Shown here in pieces: positions 58,741 to 64,000 of a DNA stretch of 64,000 bases. This DNA is from Glandiceps talaboti. Lineage: Eukaryota; Hemichordata; Enteropneusta; Spengelidae. Numbering within the stretch: the first letter of the stretch is position 1; every line of letters begins with the position of its first letter. Below the pieces are notes generated by a model. The model was not told the origin of the DNA and did not search any database. It was given only the letters and a program-made list of their open reading frames with translations. The position numbers and the translations under genes were made by a program. Location: the NCBI RefSeq assembly GCF_964340395.1, contig NC_135555.1, positions 20,553,447 to 20,617,446 of the forward strand, given 5' to 3'.

Positions 58741-59275
58741 GTTAGAAAATTCTATAAGGAATATATAAATGCAAAGAAATGATTAAAAGATCATGTAGTT
58801 TCCAAGATCGAAATGAAAATATTAAAAAATATTTATTTTTCATATTTACTGGTGTCATATTTCATTAATCATAAAGAAACGCAAAATAATAATACTCCTA
58901 AAACAATCATATCAAGAAGGATGTTTGCTGCGAGTTTGGTTGCAATATCTTTATTCTGACATTTTTTATGATTTTTTTTACACAGAAATGGGAGAAAAAT
59001 AGCCTTTACTGCTACCTTAAAGGGAAAGGATACCCTATGATTGAATGACTTTTAATAAAAATATGAATGTTAAACATGATAAAATGTGTTGGTTTCATTC
59101 ACTTTCACTTATCGGTATGGGAGAAGACGTCGCTCGAAACGTCTCTGTCCGTAGGCGGAAGTGACGTGCGTGCATAGACACTACTTCCGCTGTCTGCTAT
59201 CGCATGGCAGGAAGTGACGTATGGACCCATGAGAAGTTTATGGTCAGTTCGGTCCGCAACTCTGATGCAAACAGA

Positions 59276-59357
59276 ATGGCATGTTGTCAAGCGTATGGGT
59301 GTAAGAACAGAGTTGGTAAAGTGTCAGGAAAGAGTTTTTTCATTTCAAGATTTCAAG
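59276..59357 (+). pseudogene. THAP-domain first exon (half domain)
   Basis: The ATG opens MACCQAYGCKNRVGK and ends ..KSFFISRFQ with a donor gtacca at 59358. This is the N-terminal half of a THAP zinc finger (C-x4-C, then the F-RFP region). The second half, with the paired Cys and His, is not found downstream. THAP fingers are DNA-binding domains common in transposases of P and Kolobok type. It lies 255 bp inside the presumed left terminus. Confidence 0.55.
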
Positions 59358-59431
59358 GTACCATTGTATTGTTAATGTCGAGTCATTGTATAAGTATAAC
59401 ATAGGTCAGTTCAAGTAAGCCACTCCGCAAA

Positions 59432-59856
59432 ATGAACCGATCGTTAGCTACGAATAAACCCGCAGCTGAGTACACGTATAATAGCGTCGAAGTTGATGTT
59501 GAATGGACATATAAAAGTTCGGAGACAGAGTCTTCCAATAGCAATGTCAATTCAAATGACTCGGGGAGGGAGGGAAATAAAAATGACAACAAAGCTGTAG
59601 AGTCAGCAACAGTCATTGATCATTTTTACCCGTCAACACTGTGCTGGTGTAACTGTAAGTCCGGTAAATGTGAAATTGTGTCGATTGTAAGGGAAAGTTC
59701 CTGATGTACACCTATTATCAGATCCGATGCAGAACCTGACATGTATAATAAATTGGAAAGATTTCTCCGGATCACGCTGTTCTCGGTACTATGTATGTGC
59801 AGTTTCATATTTACAAACGTCAAAATGGATTGACACCGGAAGTCAAGACGAATTAA
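59432..59856 (+). pseudogene. P2X7-ballast-like gene fragment, plus strand
   Basis: From the ATG at 59432 an acidic, Ser/Asn-rich N-terminus leads to the start of the zinc-binding module (TLCWCNCKSGKC), then a stop at 59702. In another frame at 59782-59856 comes VLGTMYVQFHIYKR and TPEVKTN, which aligns with ATAYVQFHIYKRRSG of the intact gene at 60953-61386. So the copy has lost part of its Cys-rich middle and shifted frame. The matching C-terminal end lies far away at 61435-61506. Confidence 0.65.
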
Positions 59857-60473
59857 TTTTTATTAGGTTGTGTACTATTTCAGACCACTAACGAAGGTAC
59901 TATGCCTAATTCTTCTAATTTTACTATGAATTCGAATTTCAGTTAACAGTTACTGTAATGATCGCAATCATTTGTCTGTTATATGTTGGGATGTGCCTTT
60001 GCTGTAAAACCCGGTCACGGCGTGCCAGTGATTGTACTCCCAAGTAAAATTATCGTTTATGCTGTCATAAAATGTCGAGAAAATGTTTTGCCTGCCGTTC
60101 GATTTTTTTTCTTTCGTTTGTGGCCGTAATTATACTAAAAATAAAGACTTACAGGAGGATTATTCATATGTTGTCAGTATCTGTGATTGTTTTCAGTATG
60201 GTTGAATTTTCTTGTCTTCCAATACAATAAGACAAGAGATTGGTAAGGAACATTGTTTAGTTATCCATAGTTGTCCATGCCTGCCAAACAAGAAGTCACT
60301 AAAAAAGACACCAGTTGCTTTGGAAAGCAGTAGAAAGTTGGTCATAATATTATCTATTGTCATTGTATGCAAGGTCGAAATAAACATAGAACAACAACTT
60401 ATCACTTTCACTAGTTTATTGTATACGCAAAACGATGGTATGTAAATAGTGTAAAAAGAACAATAAAAGTGAA

Positions 60474-61386
60474 TTAATTGAAATCAAGTGCTTCTTCCAC
60501 TTCTTTGTAGCCAACATATTTTGCATCATTTTCTGGGAACCGCTTTCTTATCATTCCAACAACACAGGCTGGTATCACACGCCGATTGTGCTTCCCAAGT
60601 CGTTCACCTCGGTGAGCCCACAATATAAACTGCCTGTATGCCATCAAACGACACTGCCTGTTATAAAAATGGAGAGAATCTTTAAGTCCGTGTATTCAAA
60701 ATTCAGGCTGAAAAGAATCTAGTTAAAACAGATCATCCTCTGTGTTGATAAAAAAATGTATTCATTTATGATCACTGGAATTGATGACATGGCGTCAACA
60801 TTCGAACCACTACTACCATCGGTGTGTCTCCCTGTACATGATGCCGATTCTTTCTTTTTCAAATACGATCTATAAGAGCAACCATTACTTGAAATAATGA
60901 ATGCAACTTTAAGTGCAAAATTACTTTAGAAGAGATTATTTCGTTTACGTACCTGTTTGTAAGTATATCAGGTGCCATCCCACTACGTCGCTTATATATA
61001 TGAAACTGTACATATGCTGTTGCGAGGACCACTGGCTCCAAACAAATAACTGCTAGATCTTTAACTTCTGTTATACATTTGACACTTTCCATCTGTTCTG
61101 CAATCACATCCATTTCATAGCAACAGCTACATTCCTTTGCCTTAGTCATGACTTCGCATTTAGCACACTTGCACCATGATGTACCGGTCAATCGCGAACG
61201 ATCGCCAATTGCCACCATCTCACTTTCTCTACTTGAGATTGATGCTTCAGATTCACTGTCAGTATCGTAGTCTGTAGAATGTTCGTCTGAATGCTCACTG
61301 TCATCATACTCTGGTTCAAAATTGTACCCAGTGATGGTACCCGTCCCTTCCATTCCAAACGCCATAACGATCTGATCTGTACACAT
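60474..61386 (-). CDS. P2X7 ballast-domain-like protein, two exons
   Basis: Exon 1 60953-61386 (first ATG: MCTDQIVMAFGMEG), donor gtacgt; exon 2 60474-60657; the phase-2 junction gives N-R-Q-C-R. The product of about 205 residues has an acidic Asp/Ser/Glu N-terminus (residues 20-60), then SWCKCAKCEVM..KECSCCYE, a CITE..LAVICLEPVVL block, and in exon 2 YRQFILWAHRG and RKRFP...YVGYKEVEEAL. This order of Cys clusters and the C-terminal RFP..Y.G(Y/F)K motif match the cytosolic ballast domain of the P2X7 receptor, known to bind zinc. No channel domain is present. It lies 292 bp downstream of the transposase gene on the same strand, so it could be a second gene of the same element. A domesticated gene is the alternative. 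Confidence 0.78.
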
Positions 61387-61434
61387 TTGCAAATGTCGAA
61401 AAGCAGGAGCTGGTTAAGTTATTATGCATACGTA

Positions 61435-61506
61435 TGTAGATTCCCATTGGCTGCAGTTGGATACACAGGATACAAAGAATTTCAAGAAGCCGTTTCTTTT
61501 CATTGA
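61435..61506 (+). pseudogene. P2X7-ballast C-terminal piece, plus strand
   Basis: Reads CRFPLAAVGYTGYKEFQEAV and ends at a TGA. It aligns with RFPENDAKYVGYKEVEEAL of the intact minus-strand gene. An acceptor-like tatgtag sits at its start. With 59432-59856 it brackets the minus-strand gene. Confidence 0.6.
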
Positions 61507-61677
61507 TAACATTTTATATTCATTTATTTACATATTTACAATAGTTGGTAACATGGCATACATATTGTTATAAAGAACTGTAACAATGGAACACTGTAAC
61601 TTTCAAGTTTCCTTCACTGTGAATAAATTTGTTATTGCTCGCAGACAATACATGGTAAATGTTTCAGTCATGGCCGT

Positions 61678-63780
61678 TTATATGTCACCAAAACGACTGA
61701 TGTGTTGCCGAATTAGTTCTTCCTTCAGAGGTTTTGGTTTCTTTGCGACATTTTTAGGACGGTTAACAAGATCTGCGTCAACATTTGACTTGACGGAGTC
61801 GGTTTTTCTCTGCATTACCCTTTGCATCATTATATACAAATAATCATACGTTTTATTTTCATACACTGGTCGGGCTACCCATTTACCACTGACTTTGTGA
61901 TACACAGTTTTGAAGCGTAACTCGCCAAAACTAGCGGTATTTCTTCTAGGTTTTTTAATTACGGCCTGTTTCCTATTGACATTGTGGTTATGGTCAAGAG
62001 CGGCTAACTGAACTCTCGCAACCATTTGTTTAAAATCAAACTCTTGACGTTTCGGGACATATTTCGTCATCATTGAATGATAAACTTCTAGGGACCCTGT
62101 GTGGCAAAATTCACTAAGGTGTTGTATATCCTTCAATAAACGCTTGTCGAGAACTATTTCTTTCAAAGCTAGGAAAGCTGCAGATTTTGGTTTCAGCCAT
62201 TTCTTCAACCTACGTTGACGTTGTGTTAATTTGCCGTGACAACACTTGTGAAAGTGCTTACAACCTTTCCAAGAATGCTTATTGACAATGTGTCTCAAAA
62301 TGGACTGCCACATTTCAACAATAAGTTCTCTGTCACCTTGACATTGTTGTGCACAAAACCATAAATGATTACCAATGGCCTTGGCCCAGTCCATTAATGC
62401 ACTAAATTTCTTAGTTTTAGCCTTTTCCATGATTTTTTTCTTTATTGATTTTTCGAGATGCCAGACATCGAACTGATGGGAAATGTCTGTGTATTTTTTT
62501 TTCATAACACTACGGATACCCACATGCCTGTCTGTTGCTACTGTACTTGGTTTAACGTTATTGGTAATCATATGTTCCATTACACGTTGAAATCCTTCTT
62601 TCTCCATGGCTACAGAGGATGATACCTCACTAACCTGTACGACAGAAAAATCAACAACTTTCTCTGATTGTGAATCCATCATCGTATAGGCTCCATACTT
62701 AGCATTATAGCCCGGAGAGTCGCACCTACCATCACCTATCATTGTATTTGTTTTACCTTGCAAGGAAGTAAAAACCTTCTCTTGTTCACTTTTCCACGAG
62801 CTTTCTATTTCTGGTATCAAGTAATCATTTTGAATCTGTTGATAGGTTGATTTTCCGACAAAATGCAAATTTATAAGATCAGTGAAATTCGACACACGTT
62901 GGAAGGTTTGCCCACTAAAAAGAATTGCACTTGAAACCAACAAATTGCCAACGGGCATTTTACCTATTACAGGTTGTGACTCCCAATTGTAAATCAAATG
63001 GCCGCTGATACAATACAGGGAAACACTCAATGATGTACCTGTGACTATCTTTTTACTTTCGTCAACAGGCGAGTTACACTCACAACATTTCAATTGATTA
63101 CACAACTCATCAATAGCACTTTCAAATACAATAAATTTTGGTTCATTGATAAAGTCACTAGTTTCTGGTTCTGATTCAGATTGACTATCTTCACTTGGCT
63201 CATAATCAGGATCTCGCCTAAAACTTAGTTGTCTAGGAGATGATATTGTGCTGTCCAAGTAGGGAGAGTTAAAACTGTCATTTCTAAGTCTGTCTTTCAA
63301 AGGTGTAGATGTGACTGGATGAAAAAACATCTGGCTTGGCGAAGACGTCACGGGTGTCGAATCAGGGATGGATGTCGATTTTTTTGGTGGTGGTTGCTGT
63401 TCTTCATTGTCATCATTCTGCATACGCTTGTGAATACCACTGGACACAGTTGATAATGATAGGACGATGACTGGATCGGTCTGGATTTCTACACTTCGAG
63501 TGTTCGATTTTGTGCCTTCTTGCTAGAATAAAGAAAATATGTATTTATATTAATTAATTGTCTGCAAATTCAGAAATGTCGATGATTGGGGAAAATTATC
63601 TGAACAAATATTTTCAAATTCCTATTTTCCTGCCTGTTATCAGCGTATAAGTATAGTATAAAAAAGAGTATGTCTTACCTCATCCTTATCATTTTGTTCG
63701 TTGTTACTGTCGATACTTCCAGGAGTGCTTTCGGCATCCATCATTGCTTTGTCAGTGCTTCCACTTGTAATATACACACC
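61678..63780 (-). CDS. Kolobok-like transposase, 5' partial
   Basis: Exon 63679-63780 (34 codons, GVYITSGSTDKAMM.., open at its acceptor side) joins in phase 0 to exon 61678-63522 (615 codons with stop). Order: Ser/Pro-rich acidic leader, CCEC zinc knuckle, then the catalytic region with GDGRCDSPGYNAKYG (first Asp), VSEVSSSVAMEKEGF, VATDRHVGI (second Asp), HQFDVWHLEK, and a late acidic GSLEVYH. A Cys/His insertion (HSWKGCKHFHKCCHG) sits between. The spacing fits the DDE transposases of the Kolobok superfamily. The acceptor at 63781 shows that at least one more 5' exon, perhaps a THAP finger, lies outside or near the window edge. No frameshift or stop interrupts about 650 codons, so it is recent or selected. 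Confidence 0.75.
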
Positions 63781-63872
63781 CTACAAAAAGATCGTATCGA
63801 AAGAACAACGTCAGAACAAAATACATGTAATATACTAGTATACCCTTTCGATTCATAAGTCCCAATCCATAA

Positions 63873-63903
63873 GTCCCCGTCCCGGACTACGTCCGGCGGG
63901 GAC
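63873..63903. repeat. GC-rich hairpin
   Basis: GTCCCCG..CCGGAC and GTCCGGCGGGGAC pair around a TAC loop. It stands out in AT-rich sequence and lies upstream of the transposase gene. No function assigned. Confidence 0.7.
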
Positions 63904-64000
63904 TAAAAATACAGAAGTATAAATAAGTATTTGGTACTTTTTTTATGAGTGAAAGAAACCATAACGGGTAACGTAGCGATGTCCGTATAGCGTATTGTTA

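Larger units (their letters stand above)
51839..59016. other. Gene-free stretch
   Basis: No exon of the dynein gene or any other gene recognised. Holds a C homopolymer (53253-53270) and the repeats listed separately at 54975, 57239 and 58596. Confidence 0.5.
59021..64000. mobile_element. Probable Kolobok-type element, left part
   Basis: TTAA at 59017-59020 followed by AGGGAAAGGATACC. Kolobok elements duplicate TTAA and have termini of the form RRG. The region to the window end holds a THAP half-domain, P2X7-ballast-like genes and a minus-strand transposase with a Kolobok-like catalytic region. The right end is not in the window, so the left boundary rests on the motif alone. Two elements, one nested in the other, are also possible. 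Confidence 0.5.

Overview
The window is eukaryotic: AT-rich, full of introns, microsatellites and nested transposons, with one recognisable animal gene, a cytoplasmic dynein light intermediate chain. The mix of elements (Kolobok-like and P2X7-ballast-domain genes, a tRNA-derived SINE head, many foldbacks) suggests a marine invertebrate such as a hemichordate, amphioxus or mollusc. The sequence alone does not fix the species.

1-36630: five direct tandem copies of a unit of about 5.8-6.2 kb. Each carries one minus-strand gene for a long coiled-coil protein. I rebuilt most of the gene from splice sites and phases: exon 1 with the start (18 codons), exon 2, exon 3 (5' edges of the middle exons unsettled), a 149-nt exon 4 preceded by a long (GA)n tract, a coiled-coil exon of about 2.0 kb, and a short tail exon with the stop and a splice donor behind it. 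Copy 3 looks complete. Copy 2 has lost intron 1 but keeps frame. Copies 1, 4 and 5 are damaged at the 5' end, and copy 1 also has a frameshift. I do not recognise the family.

16576-24932: an 8.36-kb DNA transposon inserted in the spacer of unit 3. Its ends are proven by the empty site in the other units, a 5-bp duplication (ACTAT) and inverted repeats. It holds a decayed multi-exon plus-strand gene (probable transposase) and, convergent at the other end, an intact minus-strand ORF with a HIRAN domain. Twenty bases after the HIRAN stop lies a perfect replication-dependent histone-type 3' stem-loop followed by a U7-like purine element. An octamer and a CCAAT box lie upstream. This looks like a transposon gene under histone-style, S-phase control and is the most unusual thing here.

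36631-59016: the first four exons of the dynein light intermediate chain gene (37478-40912, +), then about 18 kb with no further exon found. This stretch holds a 256-bp foldback element, a 54-bp minisatellite that appears to be an amplified piece of the same element, a 4.6-kb element flanked by TTAA, a 73-bp hairpin element with a 10-bp target duplication, and other inverted or tandem repeats.

59017-64000: the left part of a probable Kolobok-type element (TTAA plus terminus AGGGAAAGG). It contains a THAP half-domain exon, broken plus-strand pieces of a P2X7-ballast-like gene, an intact minus-strand two-exon ballast-domain gene lying between those pieces, and a minus-strand transposase gene whose 5' end runs off the window.
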